Assembly: GCF_002197645.1 (NCBI RefSeq) | Contig: NZ_CP021874.1 | Coordinates: 1,550,001 to 1,614,000, forward strand | Origin: Enterococcus wangshanyuanii | Lineage (GTDB): Bacteria; Bacillota; Bacilli; Lactobacillales; Enterococcaceae | DNA length: 64,000 nucleotides | Direction of reading: 5' to 3' | Part shown: positions 17,423 to 27,530 of the stretch, piece after piece | How positions within the stretch are numbered: the stretch's first letter is position 1 | How the letters are laid out: every line of letters starts with the position of its first letter | Notes under the pieces: model-generated | What the model was told of the DNA's origin: nothing | Databases searched by the model: none | Seen by the model: only the letters and a program-made list of their open reading frames with translations | Translations under genes and position numbers: made by a program

Positions 17423-18817
17423 TTATTTAAATAGCTCAATTTTGTTGTCACTTAAGAATGACAGATCTTTTGTACTGCGTTCAACCTCTTCTACACCCTG
17501 AGACGACACCTTATCAAAAAGAATCTTGATCGTCTGCAATAAGATTTTTAAGTCTAATAACAATGAATAATTTTTGATGTACAATAAATCAAAGTTCAAT
17601 TTACTGTTGTAATCTGACGCATATTTCCCATAAACCTGTGCATAGCCAGTGATTCCTGCTCTTACGTTATGTCTCAAGTAGTACTGAGGATTTTCACTAT
17701 TGAACTGGTCTACGAAAAAGGGTCTTTCCGGCCGTGGACCAACAATCGCCATATCTCCTCTGATCACATTGATCAATTGAGGTAATTCGTCGATTCTTAA
17801 AGCGCGTAAGTATTTACCGACAGCCGTGACACGAGCATCATTACTGGTTGATAGAACTGGACCAGATTTAGCTTCTGCAGTTGCAGACATTGTTCTAAAT
17901 TTTAAAATTGGAAATTCTTTTTGATCTAATGTGATTCTTGTTTGTTTATAAATCACAGGACCAGGAGATGTTACTTTCACTAAGATCGCTGCAATCAGCA
18001 TCAAAGGCGAAGCGATAACTAACAATACAAATGACAGCATGATATCAAACAAACGCTTAATGAAGTTGTCTTCTCCTTTGATTCTAAAATCAGACACCTC
18101 AATGATACTTTCGTCTTCAAAATTCATCATGTTCGGTTTTAACATAATTAGATTTTCAAAGCTGGTGTTTAAAAATAGTTTCTTCTCAGCTTTTGTTACA
18201 AGTTTATAGATTTTAAATTTTTCGTTTTCATCAATATGACTAGATATATATACAATGTCGATCTCATCAAGTAGCTTGACTAAATTTTCATAGTAATGAT
18301 CCACGATCACTTTAGTCACCTGATGTTTTTTATTTTTATGACTGATAAAGTTTTGTGCTGCAGAGACAACACTTTCCTCGGTTCCTATAATCACGACTTT
18401 TTTGATCGAGCTGACTTTTAAATATAAGAAGTAAACCAAAATCCGCCATAAACTCAACAATATGATACCCACGATAAAGGTATACACAAGTACTGATCGA
18501 GGAAACGTAAACCATCTACCTGCAAATGTGATCGTCATGATAAACAAGATCGTCAAAAATTGACCGATCACAGTGACAAAAACAATATCATTGATCGTTC
18601 GATTATAGAACACATACGCACCCAACAGCATATTTAAAAAGATAAAAAACAGCGAAATATAGATAGCAGATTTCTCATAGGATACAAAATTATATGAAGG
18701 AATGTTAAATCCAAATTTAATCCAAAATCCAACCAATACCGAAAAATTAAAGACAAGTACGTCAATAATAATAATCGCAATTCGCTTTGCATTATTCCAT
18801 TCACTTTTAGTTGTCAT
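17423..18817 (-). CDS. epaR: EpaR, polyprenyl-phosphate sugar phosphotransferase
   Basis: A 464-residue protein with about four N-terminal helices, a central cytosolic CoA-binding-like domain (VVIIGTEESVVSAAQNF), a membrane hairpin (residues about 262-290, KRLFDIMLSFVLLVIASPL) and a C-terminal bacterial sugar transferase domain with FPILKFRTM, ALRIDELPQLINVIRGDM and GPRPERPFF. Enzymes of this WcaJ/PglC family load a sugar-1-phosphate on undecaprenyl phosphate. In E. faecalis EpaR primes synthesis of Epa side chains, a second lipid-linked chain besides that begun by EpaA. It is preceded by a likely terminator after epaQ, so it probably has its own promoter. Confidence 0.92.
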   Translation of the reverse strand: MTTKSEWNNAKRIAIIIIDVLVFNFSVLVGFWIKFGFNIPSYNFVSYEKSAIYISLFFIFLNMLLGAYVFYNRTINDIVFVTVIGQFLTILFIMTITFAGRWFTFPRSVLVYTFIVGIILLSLWRILVYFLYLKVSSIKKVVIIGTEESVVSAAQNFISHKNKKHQVTKVIVDHYYENLVKLLDEIDIVYISSHIDENEKFKIYKLVTKAEKKLFLNTSFENLIMLKPNMMNFEDESIIEVSDFRIKGEDNFIKRLFDIMLSFVLLVIASPLMLIAAILVKVTSPGPVIYKQTRITLDQKEFPILKFRTMSATAEAKSGPVLSTSNDARVTAVGKYLRALRIDELPQLINVIRGDMAIVGPRPERPFFVDQFNSENPQYYLRHNVRAGITGYAQVYGKYASDYNSKLNFDLLYIKNYSLLLDLKILLQTIKILFDKVSSQGVEEVERSTKDLSFLSDNKIELFK

Positions 18818-18896
18818 TTTTACCTTCCTTCCTGAATAAACGTTTAGCCTGTTTTTCTGATAAAAACTTTCCGTTTCATGTTACCACAATGAGACT

Positions 18897-18935
18897 AAAA
18901 AAAACAATAACCTCTCCCTCATCCAGAGGAGATTT
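18897..18935 (-). terminator. Probable terminator after epaQ
   Basis: A short stem CCTCT/AGAGG with a nine-base loop is followed on the minus strand by TTATTGTTTTTTTT. It is weaker than the other terminators here. Confidence 0.55.
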
Positions 18936-18950
18936 ATCTAAATGATTCCA

Positions 18951-20105
18951 TCATTTTACTGCTTTTTCTTCACTTTTTTGCAGTGCAAGTCCAACAAAGG
19001 AGTACACGATCGGCAACCAGTAATTCGCAAGTAACGTGTCTTCCATCGTTGCTTGAATACAAATCGCTAAAAAGGCTAAAAGTAAACTCACTTGAAGCGG
19101 AGAAAGTTTTGTTTTCGTGAATACATTAGTCGCTAATAGGTAAAGCAGCACGCTAAAAATCAGCGTATAACCGATAATACCGTAATTGCTTAACGTATAA
19201 ATAAAGCTATTATGTGTACCCAATGATTTCCAAGAAGCCGTAAAGGGTTCCATTCCTATCAGCATATTTTGAGTGTTAGAAAACCATTTTTCAAAAAATT
19301 CCGCCCAGATAGTTTCTCTACCAGTGAATAAATTGATCGCATCTGATTTGGCAAACTGATAAAAAATAAATGGACCAGCTATAAAGAATAGTGCAAAACC
19401 GGCAAGCAGTAGATAATTATTTTTTAATAGTTTCTTAGGAACGATGTTGTCGACTAAAATAAAGAAAATCAACGCACCCAGAGATGCTTTCGACTGACAT
19501 ACCCAAACACCTAAAAGTCCGGCAGCATAGACAGGAATGACCAATAATTTAAAATAGCCGATGTTAAATGACTTGATAATGATCGTCAACATCATCACTG
19601 ACAAGAAAATCGTCATACCGATCGTATTTGTATTGATCCAAATCGCTTCTAGCTTATTGTCATTTTTCCAAATCAATGCAGGATCGATCAATTTAGGCAG
19701 CTCGACATACATTCTATAAATCGTCACAAACAGTGCTGTCCCGGAAATACCGGCCAACAGACCTAAATCGACCTTAGTAAACTTCGTATTTTTAAAGCAA
19801 AGCAGTAGTAGAATAATCAATGGAATTGATGCATTGATAAACCGATTACTATGCCTCATAGAAGAGGTTAGTGTATAAAATACAAAAATCGCTACAGCTA
19901 GTATAATCAGTATCCAGTCTGCTTTGGTCAATGATTTTATTTTCAATAAAAGAACCAGCGCAATGGCTGCTGATAAAAGATAGACGCTATTTGTATAAAT
20001 CCAGCCAGTTGTAGGCGTGCTGATCCCAACGACCCACATTAAATATGAACCAGCAATCGTAACCAGTAAAATCAGGTTACTTATTCTATTTAAGATTTTA
20101 TCCAT
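18951..20105 (-). CDS. epaQ: EpaQ, O-antigen ligase-like membrane protein
   Basis: A 384-residue polytopic protein with about 10-11 helices. The segment FTGRETIWAEFFEKWF, then LGTHNSFIYTLSNYGIIGY, matches the Wzy_C/WaaL ligase loop with its conserved H-N. By position it is the orthologue of E. faecalis epaQ, whose loss alters Epa. It probably acts outside the membrane to join or polymerise a lipid-linked chain. It follows epaP by about 30 bp and ends with a weak terminator. The distinct role relative to the second superfamily member at 11333-12709 is unknown. Confidence 0.85.
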   Translation of the reverse strand: MDKILNRISNLILLVTIAGSYLMWVVGISTPTTGWIYTNSVYLLSAAIALVLLLKIKSLTKADWILIILAVAIFVFYTLTSSMRHSNRFINASIPLIILLLLCFKNTKFTKVDLGLLAGISGTALFVTIYRMYVELPKLIDPALIWKNDNKLEAIWINTNTIGMTIFLSVMMLTIIIKSFNIGYFKLLVIPVYAAGLLGVWVCQSKASLGALIFFILVDNIVPKKLLKNNYLLLAGFALFFIAGPFIFYQFAKSDAINLFTGRETIWAEFFEKWFSNTQNMLIGMEPFTASWKSLGTHNSFIYTLSNYGIIGYTLIFSVLLYLLATNVFTKTKLSPLQVSLLLAFLAICIQATMEDTLLANYWLPIVYSFVGLALQKSEEKAVK

Positions 20106-20134
20106 CTTGACATCCTTTCAATAAGCGTATGTGA

Positions 20135-22096
20135 TCAATAACTCACTTTATAGATATACGCATTATTTGTATCTGGTCCGTATAATTGTTTGACTTGGAT
20201 TTCTTCTGTAGCCAACTCATCGATCGTTTCATAGGTGACTAGATAATGAATATTGTATTTCATCAAATCTTCCAAGCTCAATCGCACTTTGAACGCATCT
20301 GCATGAAGTAATTCAAATTGCGGTTTCTCTGTGCTGATTTCAACGTAAATGTGAGAGTAACGATTATAGATTTTCTCATATTTTCCCATAGGATCGAGAG
20401 GTTTCCAAGAATCTAAATTCGGAGTAAAAGCTGTTCCATTAAAATTATGAACACCTAGCATCGGTAAGAAAGCATGCATCATTCGCTCTCCAGCCCACAA
20501 CTGCCCTGGATCCTCTTTTTCGATCGCCATCACTTTCTGAGCAATTTGTTTATCATAAACAGGACTAACCCCTTTGCTGACTGGATTGACTGTCGTCCCT
20601 CCAACTAATACTGCAGCAAGCAACACTAAGGAAAACAGATATTTCCGCTGATTCAATAATAAAACGATCAATAAACCTGCAACTAGAAGTGTCCAAATAA
20701 TATCCATCCGACTTAAATACAAGCCTAGATTTCCTTTATAAAGCGCAAAGAAATATAAAACCAGATTAATTATAATGATCGGTACTTGCCATTTAAATAC
20801 TAGTCTTTTCTGTTCCCACACATATTGAATAAACCAAATACTCAATAAAATCGCTGCAAAGCCAAACGCTAGATTCGCTCTTTCTTCTGGAACATAAGAA
20901 TACATCGTGATTTTAGCAAGGATTGTTGGAAAACGTAAACTCATCCAAACAATATTAAATAAACAAAAAACGAATAGCAAAAAGCCGTATAAATTTTCTT
21001 TGATTTTTTTGTAGAATAGCCAAGGTGACACGAACAAAATCACAAAGAAGAAGTGATAGAAACTACTTAGTTCAGAGTTGTTCTCATAAACGACATCTTT
21101 AAATGACATTTTCCAATTGACTAAAAAGTTAAATAGATCCTTTTTAGCAAAATCACCGCCAAGACTTACTCGATTTCCCGGGTAGATCGTATGCATTACT
21201 CGAATCAGTGAATCCCATGACGTAACAAGTGAGACACCTACGATGATTCCTGTCATCAATACAGCTAAACCAATAAACAGACCATCAAATTTATCTAATT
21301 TTACTTTCTTACGAAATTCGAAGAAAAAGCCAAGTAAAAATAATAAGATCAAATAACCGAAAGGCACTTGAAGAGCCGGATACAAGACTAAAATAAATCC
21401 GGAGGCACATAATGCAGCTAGTACAGCACACATTAAACGCGCCCATTTTTTCTCATGTGCATAGAAATAATTATACATACCTACTAAAAATCCAAAGGTA
21501 AAGAAGACTAAATCTCCAACTGGAGAAACAAACCACCATTGGATCGCTGCTGAAAATGGAATCCAAACACTGGTCAATAACGCCAAATACTTATTGCGCT
21601 TAGTCAAAATCAGACCCATTTCAAAAGACAGCAACATCAGCCCAATTAATTTTAGCCCCCAATACCAAGACAGCCCACGCTCTTTCCCTAAAAGAACATA
21701 GCCCCAAGTAAACGGTTTTGCCAATGTAGCTAAATTTAATGCAGGTGAATTATAGCCAATGACCATATCCTGGCCATCTACTGTGATCACTTCGTTATGA
21801 TTTTTTAAGCCTGTTTGTGTTTGTGACAGGCTGTAAGGTGTTTGAACCATCCACTCATCTGATCTTATCGGTCTCGGTTCTCCTAAAATCACACTTTCAT
21901 TATTGCCGTCTTTAGCGTAATCAGAAACATATTGATCCCACATGGCTAAAGAACTGCCATGAATTTTGAAAACCAGCATTAAAATAAATACCACTAAAGC
22001 AATAATGAATCGCGCTCTGATGATTTGATCAAGCAAGGCCTGAATCCCTTGTTTGATCGCACTATTTTGCTTATGTTTTGCTTGATGTATCTCCAT
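20135..22096 (-). CDS. epaP: EpaP, large multi-spanning membrane protein (GT-C-like)
   Basis: A 653-residue protein. A short cytosolic start and one helix (residues about 28-50) are followed by an extracytoplasmic segment with the motif RSDEWMVQTPYSLSQT, then about 12 helices and a soluble C-terminal domain of about 130 residues (from VSPVYDKQIAQKV onward). The D-E-W motif after the first helix and the many-helix body resemble GT-C-fold transferases that use polyprenyl-phosphate sugars. EpaI/J/K in the same cluster could supply such a donor. The gene symbol rests on cluster order. It is cotranscribed with epaO and epaQ. Confidence 0.82.
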   Translation of the reverse strand: MEIHQAKHKQNSAIKQGIQALLDQIIRARFIIALVVFILMLVFKIHGSSLAMWDQYVSDYAKDGNNESVILGEPRPIRSDEWMVQTPYSLSQTQTGLKNHNEVITVDGQDMVIGYNSPALNLATLAKPFTWGYVLLGKERGLSWYWGLKLIGLMLLSFEMGLILTKRNKYLALLTSVWIPFSAAIQWWFVSPVGDLVFFTFGFLVGMYNYFYAHEKKWARLMCAVLAALCASGFILVLYPALQVPFGYLILLFLLGFFFEFRKKVKLDKFDGLFIGLAVLMTGIIVGVSLVTSWDSLIRVMHTIYPGNRVSLGGDFAKKDLFNFLVNWKMSFKDVVYENNSELSSFYHFFFVILFVSPWLFYKKIKENLYGFLLFVFCLFNIVWMSLRFPTILAKITMYSYVPEERANLAFGFAAILLSIWFIQYVWEQKRLVFKWQVPIIIINLVLYFFALYKGNLGLYLSRMDIIWTLLVAGLLIVLLLNQRKYLFSLVLLAAVLVGGTTVNPVSKGVSPVYDKQIAQKVMAIEKEDPGQLWAGERMMHAFLPMLGVHNFNGTAFTPNLDSWKPLDPMGKYEKIYNRYSHIYVEISTEKPQFELLHADAFKVRLSLEDLMKYNIHYLVTYETIDELATEEIQVKQLYGPDTNNAYIYKVSY

Positions 22097-22136
22097 TTTC
22101 TAACTCCATTTCCTAGTCATACTCACTTTTTATACA

Positions 22137-24281
22137 CTAATTTCGATAAGAAAAATTCGGAATCTCTCTAGTCAAATTCGGATTATAAAATGGATCATTG
22201 TCGATCAAGCCTGCCCATTTTTGCTCCATCATCGCTTTTTCCTGTTCAAACCGTTTTTTCTTTTTCCCTTTATCGTCATAGCCTCTAGTTTGAGATTCAA
22301 AATGATAGAGTTCCGCTTCATGAAGCCAAACATTATCACGGCCAAGCTCTTTGACTTTTAAACATAAGTCCACATCATTGAATGCAACGGTGAAATCTTC
22401 GTCAAAACCTGAAACGGCATCAAAATCGCTTTTTTTCATTAATAAGCAAGCTGCCGTCACTGCTAAATAGTCAACATTCAACGCTAATTTTCCAAAATAA
22501 CCTAGGTCTCCGTGAGGATATCCATAATGCCCATGCCCTGCGATTCCGCCAAGTCCTAAAATGACTCCTGCATGCTGGATCGTATTATTAGGATATAGCA
22601 GTTTTGCGCCAACACAACCAACTCGTTCCAATTGTGCAAATGAAACCATCAAACTCAGCCAGTCTGCATTGATCACTTCTGTATCGTTATTTAGGAATAA
22701 CAGGTACTTGCCATTTGCATCCTTAGCAGCAATATTATTGATCTTAGAGAAATTGAATGGAATATCGATCGTCGTCACTCGAAACCGTTCTTGAAGCATT
22801 TCTTCAAATGACCGATAAAGTTCTTTCATCTTCTCATCTGTGCTGCCATTATCTGCAATAATGATCTCATAATTTTTATAGGTCGTCTTTTCGATGATCG
22901 AAGTGACACAACGTTTCACATCTTTATAGCCATTTTTAGTCGGGATAATGATCGAAACTAGCTCTTGTATTTCGATATCATAATAGACATCGTATAACCC
23001 GTTGGCACGACCATGTTTCGCATGTCCTTTGATGCCGCGTCGTATTAGAGCATCCTGAACAGCCTTTAATCCAGCCTCAAAAGCATAGCCTTTTGTTGAT
23101 TGATCGACTGCAGTTGATGTCGGCAGCATCCGCCAATGATAAAGAACTTTTGGAATATGTTTGATTCGGTCAGCTGATGTTTTTTCGGTAAAACGAAGGA
23201 CTAAATCATAATCCTGAGATCCTTCATAGCCTTTTCTGAAGCCGCCAATTTCTTCGAGTATCGTTCTACGGTATACACCTAAATGAGAAATATAATTTGT
23301 TCCTAACAGTAGATCTGGTGACCAATCTGGTTTAAATGACGGATCTGATCGGTTGCCTTCCATATCGATCTTGTCTTCATCACTGTAAAGTAAATCAAGC
23401 GCTGGATTTTCGTTCAGTGCTTTGACCACTTCATAAAAAGCAATTCTAGGTAACTCATCATCATTATCTAAAAGAGCGACAAACTCACCTGTCGCAAGCT
23501 CAAGTGCAGAATTCGTTGCTTCTGAAATATGTCCGTTTTTTTGTCTAAAAATGACTTTGATCCGTTCATCAGATTCCTGATATTCTGTCAAAAGCTCTTT
23601 AACTTTAGGATCAGTAGAAGCATCATCTGCCATACACAATTCCCAATTCGTATAATCTTGAATCAAAATCGAATCAATACAACGACGCAGCCATTTTTCC
23701 TCAACATTGTACACGGGCATCGCAATCGAAATTTTTGGCTGATAATCAAAGGCTGAGATTTCTGACTTGATTTGTTCAAAATCAAACTGCTCATTTCGTT
23801 CCAACCAACTAGGATACGAGGACTGTCTGCGGATTTTTTCGATCTTGACACGCTGAATCGTGCCTTTTAGACCATTTCTTTTTAGGTAACTGATTCCTTT
23901 ATGTACATTGATCATCAATCGAGCCATCTTGTCTTCTGTTCCGGGAATCAAGGGATGTTTTTTACCTAAATCGATCCATTGTGAATCGTTTATTTTGCCT
24001 TCATTTGATGTAAAACGAATCTCCAGCTTATCTTTCTTTAATAAGCCCTCTAGTTTAATCTCAAATCCAGCCAAAACAGAAGCATCCGTTTCGTAAATCT
24101 GGTTCACATCTTCTCTCAATACACGCTTAACGTCATATGAAGTCACTTGCTCTTGATTGATAACCGAAATTTCCGGGCTGGTATTTGATTCCGTATCCAA
24201 TGCCCAACCGGTGATCGTTAAATTATTGGTTTGTTTCTCTCGATAGATACTATCAATAATGACTTTGATCTCATCGTTCAT
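22137..24281 (-). CDS. epaO: EpaO, tandem family 2 glycosyltransferase
   Basis: A 714-residue cytosolic protein. Residues 1-110 form a beta-rich domain (with TGWALDTESNT) also found in EpaN. Two GT2 domains follow. The first has PKISIAMPVYNVEEKWLRR, CMADDASTDPK and ALLDNDDELP. The second has VSIIIPTKNGYKDVKR, ADNGSTDEK and FLNNDTEVINADW, so both retain metal-binding acidic motifs. It resembles rhamnan-synthesis RgpF-type and Epa transferases. It lies between epaN and epaP, with a striking hairpin in the gap to epaN. Donor sugars are not known. Confidence 0.9.
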   Translation of the reverse strand: MNDEIKVIIDSIYREKQTNNLTITGWALDTESNTSPEISVINQEQVTSYDVKRVLREDVNQIYETDASVLAGFEIKLEGLLKKDKLEIRFTSNEGKINDSQWIDLGKKHPLIPGTEDKMARLMINVHKGISYLKRNGLKGTIQRVKIEKIRRQSSYPSWLERNEQFDFEQIKSEISAFDYQPKISIAMPVYNVEEKWLRRCIDSILIQDYTNWELCMADDASTDPKVKELLTEYQESDERIKVIFRQKNGHISEATNSALELATGEFVALLDNDDELPRIAFYEVVKALNENPALDLLYSDEDKIDMEGNRSDPSFKPDWSPDLLLGTNYISHLGVYRRTILEEIGGFRKGYEGSQDYDLVLRFTEKTSADRIKHIPKVLYHWRMLPTSTAVDQSTKGYAFEAGLKAVQDALIRRGIKGHAKHGRANGLYDVYYDIEIQELVSIIIPTKNGYKDVKRCVTSIIEKTTYKNYEIIIADNGSTDEKMKELYRSFEEMLQERFRVTTIDIPFNFSKINNIAAKDANGKYLLFLNNDTEVINADWLSLMVSFAQLERVGCVGAKLLYPNNTIQHAGVILGLGGIAGHGHYGYPHGDLGYFGKLALNVDYLAVTAACLLMKKSDFDAVSGFDEDFTVAFNDVDLCLKVKELGRDNVWLHEAELYHFESQTRGYDDKGKKKKRFEQEKAMMEQKWAGLIDNDPFYNPNLTREIPNFSYRN

Positions 24282-24310
24282 GATTTGTTCTCCTTATAAT
24301 TTAAAGGTTT

Positions 24311-24360
24311 GACAGCTATTATTTTTCGGGCTGGCGCCCTTAAAATAAATAATAGCTGTC
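24311..24360 (-). other. 50-nt hairpin in the epaN-epaO gap
   Basis: The arms GACAGCTATTATTT (24311-24324) and AAATAATAGCTGTC (24347-24360) pair perfectly over 14 bp and enclose a second small GC stem (GGGC 28-31 with GCCC 36-39). There is no T-run on either side, so it is not a normal terminator. It may be an RNA processing or stability element, or a partial terminator setting the epaO/epaN ratio. Confidence 0.6.
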
Positions 24361-24386
24361 GTTATCTTTATACTTGAAATACAATT

Positions 24387-27300
24387 CTATAATCGCTTAG
24401 GATTTCTATATTTATCAGTCATTTCTGCTTCAGACCATTTGCTTGATAACTCTTTGAAGTTGCCTTTTTTATCAAGATTTTTGATTTTTTCATCTGCCTT
24501 GAAAATAGCATACGAACAGTAAATGATCGTTTTATCTAATGTATTAGCAAACTGCAAGGATAAGTCTGTTCCCATCAGATCTTTACCTAATCCTTCATCG
24601 ATTCCTGAAACTGCAAGGTAATCGGCCTTTCTAAACACCATACATCTTTCTGTTGCCGCCTGGATATTTCTTGGTAATGCAATTCGGTAGTAATACCCTA
24701 AGCTCTTGCCAGGTGTTCCTTCTTCTGGATACTGAAGACGTTTTTTCTCTAAATCGATCGACATCCCTACATTTTCGATGCGATAACGATAATCGACGAT
24801 TCGACCCATGACGATGCCGGCTGACGGTTGTTGCGCCATATTCATCATCTCAAGCAGCCAGTTACTTTTAGTTGGAACAAGACCTGCATCTAAAAGAACG
24901 ATATATTCCCCTGAGCTTGCTTTGATCAATGCGTCTCTTGTTTGTCCTTCATGATAAACAAGTTTATTACTGGTCGACTGTACGGTTTGTTTCAAAGCTT
25001 CCGGTAAGACGATCTCGTAATTCTCGTAAATTGTTTTTTCAAGAATTTTTTTCAGATAATCATTGATATCTGCTGTGTCATTTGTAATGATCACTGAAAC
25101 TTTTGGTACAGTTTCATACGTATAATTGACCTTATATGAGCCATAAAACTCGGCGATCTCAACGTTGGCTTTGATCCCACGGCGATCCATCGCCGCTTGC
25201 AACGCTTTTTGACCAGCGACATACGCGTAGCCTTTGCTTTCAGGATTCAAGGCCGTTGACGATTCGATCGCACGCCAATGGTACATCATCCCTGGAATAT
25301 GTGCGATATTCTCTGCATTTTCTGTTGCCCGTAACACGAAATCATAATCTTGTGCACCATTAAATTCTGTATTCAATCCACCCGTTTTTTCTAAAACTGA
25401 ACGTTTGACTACAACAAAATGAGTAATGTAATTATGATTCAAAATCAATTCAGGATTCCATTTAGATTTGTAAAAAGCGTTGAAGCGTTTGCCGCTTTCA
25501 GTGACTTTGTCTTCATCAGTGTAAATGAAATCGATCGTTTGATCTTCATTCAGCGCTTTGACCACTTCATATAATGCTTGCGGCGCAAGCTCATCATCAT
25601 TATCCATAAAGCCGATATATTCACCCGTTGCGATCGTCAATGCTGAATTGGTCGCTTCAGAGATATGGCCATTTTCTTCACGATAGATCACTTTGATTCG
25701 ATCATCTGCATCCGCATATTTTTTAAGTAATGGCTTGATATAAGCACTTGGGGACGCATCATCAGCTAAACAAAGTTCCCAGTTTTCATAATATTGGTTT
25801 TGAAGAGAAGAAACACAGGCATCCAACCATTTTTCTTCTACATTATAAACGGGTACTGCCACTGAGATTTTTGGCTGATAAGTAAATGTTTTGATTTCTT
25901 CTAAAATAGCCGTTGCATCGACAGGTGTTTCTAATTGTTCTTGACGTTTGAAGTACCATTTCATTGATCCAACTAACCCTCTTGTTTGGATCGAACGTAA
26001 TGCACGTTGAACTTTTCCGCCCGGTTGTACCATGTTTGGTTTTTCTAAGCGATATTGTAATTTCCGACCATTGTTGGCAGCAACATTCAAAATATAGGTT
26101 GGCTGATCTTCTGGATCTTTGACCTCGATCTCAAAACCGTAATCCTGATCCCCTTTTAGTTCAAACATATCGATCACATCACGACGATATTCTGTTGTCA
26201 CAGCATACTCAACCGCTGATTCAGCCGTCACTTCAAAAGTAACAGGAAGTTTATCTTCTCTAGAATAAGCCCAGCCGCGAATGACCGTCTTTTTCTCTTC
26301 AACATGACGAACGATATCATCGATGTTCAATGAAACGAACGAATCAAATTTACTGATCGACACTTTTTTATATTTACTCATTTGTTTTCCACGCACCATC
26401 GAATTTTTATTTTTTAATTCATTCTGTTCATCTCTTTTTTCAATTGCGTAATCGATCAACTCATGAACGATCTCAGAAAATTCACCTTCATATTGGTAAT
26501 CAAAGCTAAGCGTCATTGGCTTACCTGCGATCTTTTTGTCATTGATCTCCATTACAGGTACTTGATTATCTGAAAAGAAGTAACGATTCTCTTTAGCATA
26601 AACCGCATTTGTTGCACTTGGCTTGACTTCCGTATCAGAGGAAGTCATCGAAATATCGACTACTGCACCCGTCATGCTCGGGAAAATTTTTAGTAGCTTG
26701 ATGTTGTCAGGAATATCGATCGTAAATGTTTTATTCTCACCTGTAACATTATTTATTTGAATATCAAATTCTATTTGCTCTTCTTCGCCACAGTCATACA
26801 AAAAGTGAATATTTTTACTATAGCTTGAGTTTTCTGGAATGACCCGAACAGGATCATCGACTGCTGTCGCACTAAGCGCATAAAAATATTGATACACTTC
26901 TCCGAATGGGCGAGCTTTAAAAGCAGCGCGCGCTTCTACAGGCAAATCCTCATACGTTGATTCAAGTTCATTATAACCGACTTGATTGATCGTAAAGTCC
27001 TCTTTAACGATAAATAAGCCTACCTCTTCAAAGACTTTTTCAAAGCCGCTTTGAACAAAGAAAGACTTATGGGTGGCGTCCAATAGACCTGTTTCACGCC
27101 AATCTAATTTATTATTGAATAGATCGATCAAGACAGAATTATGCGCCAAGTTAGGGAAGGTAATCAGAATTTGTCCTCCCTCGCTCAAGAAAGGTTTCAC
27201 TTTCTTCAACGCACTTTTCGGGTCCATCAGATGTTCAAGAACATCCGCAAAAATAATATAATCAAAGGTTTGCCCTTCAAAATACTTCGTCCATGCTTCT

Positions 27301-27530
27301 TCATCGATATTTCCGTAAAAAGCATCTGTAGAAAACTCACTGACATAGTCAAAAAGCTCCTTGTCCAGTTCCACAATAGAAACTGAACAGTGCTTTTCCT
27401 CCATTAAATAGCTGGTCATTCGACCATTACCTGGGCCAAACTCCAACACATTGCTATTTTCTTTTATTTGAGCGACGATTTTACCAACACTGGTACTCTC
27501 GTCAACTTCCATCTCAAAATCATACTTCAT
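24387..27530 (-). CDS. epaN: EpaN, methyltransferase fused to tandem GT2 domains
   Basis: About 1047 residues. An N-terminal SAM-dependent methyltransferase domain has VLEFGPGNGRMTSYL and FDYIIFADVLEHLMDP. A middle beta-rich part is followed by the GWA-type domain shared with EpaO (IVRHVEEKKTVIRGWAYS). The first GT2 domain (PKISVAVPVYNVEEKWLDA, CLADDASPS, GFMDNDDELA) looks active. The last GT2-like domain has LLDAG where an acidic DXD is expected and may be structural only. The frame is open to 27554, but AAGGA lies 11 bp before the ATG at 27530, which overlaps the epaM stop by 11 bp, so I chose it. The methyltransferase might cap the chain or modify a sugar. Confidence 0.88.
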   Translation of the reverse strand: MKYDFEMEVDESTSVGKIVAQIKENSNVLEFGPGNGRMTSYLMEEKHCSVSIVELDKELFDYVSEFSTDAFYGNIDEEAWTKYFEGQTFDYIIFADVLEHLMDPKSALKKVKPFLSEGGQILITFPNLAHNSVLIDLFNNKLDWRETGLLDATHKSFFVQSGFEKVFEEVGLFIVKEDFTINQVGYNELESTYEDLPVEARAAFKARPFGEVYQYFYALSATAVDDPVRVIPENSSYSKNIHFLYDCGEEEQIEFDIQINNVTGENKTFTIDIPDNIKLLKIFPSMTGAVVDISMTSSDTEVKPSATNAVYAKENRYFFSDNQVPVMEINDKKIAGKPMTLSFDYQYEGEFSEIVHELIDYAIEKRDEQNELKNKNSMVRGKQMSKYKKVSISKFDSFVSLNIDDIVRHVEEKKTVIRGWAYSREDKLPVTFEVTAESAVEYAVTTEYRRDVIDMFELKGDQDYGFEIEVKDPEDQPTYILNVAANNGRKLQYRLEKPNMVQPGGKVQRALRSIQTRGLVGSMKWYFKRQEQLETPVDATAILEEIKTFTYQPKISVAVPVYNVEEKWLDACVSSLQNQYYENWELCLADDASPSAYIKPLLKKYADADDRIKVIYREENGHISEATNSALTIATGEYIGFMDNDDELAPQALYEVVKALNEDQTIDFIYTDEDKVTESGKRFNAFYKSKWNPELILNHNYITHFVVVKRSVLEKTGGLNTEFNGAQDYDFVLRATENAENIAHIPGMMYHWRAIESSTALNPESKGYAYVAGQKALQAAMDRRGIKANVEIAEFYGSYKVNYTYETVPKVSVIITNDTADINDYLKKILEKTIYENYEIVLPEALKQTVQSTSNKLVYHEGQTRDALIKASSGEYIVLLDAGLVPTKSNWLLEMMNMAQQPSAGIVMGRIVDYRYRIENVGMSIDLEKKRLQYPEEGTPGKSLGYYYRIALPRNIQAATERCMVFRKADYLAVSGIDEGLGKDLMGTDLSLQFANTLDKTIIYCSYAIFKADEKIKNLDKKGNFKELSSKWSEAEMTDKYRNPKRL

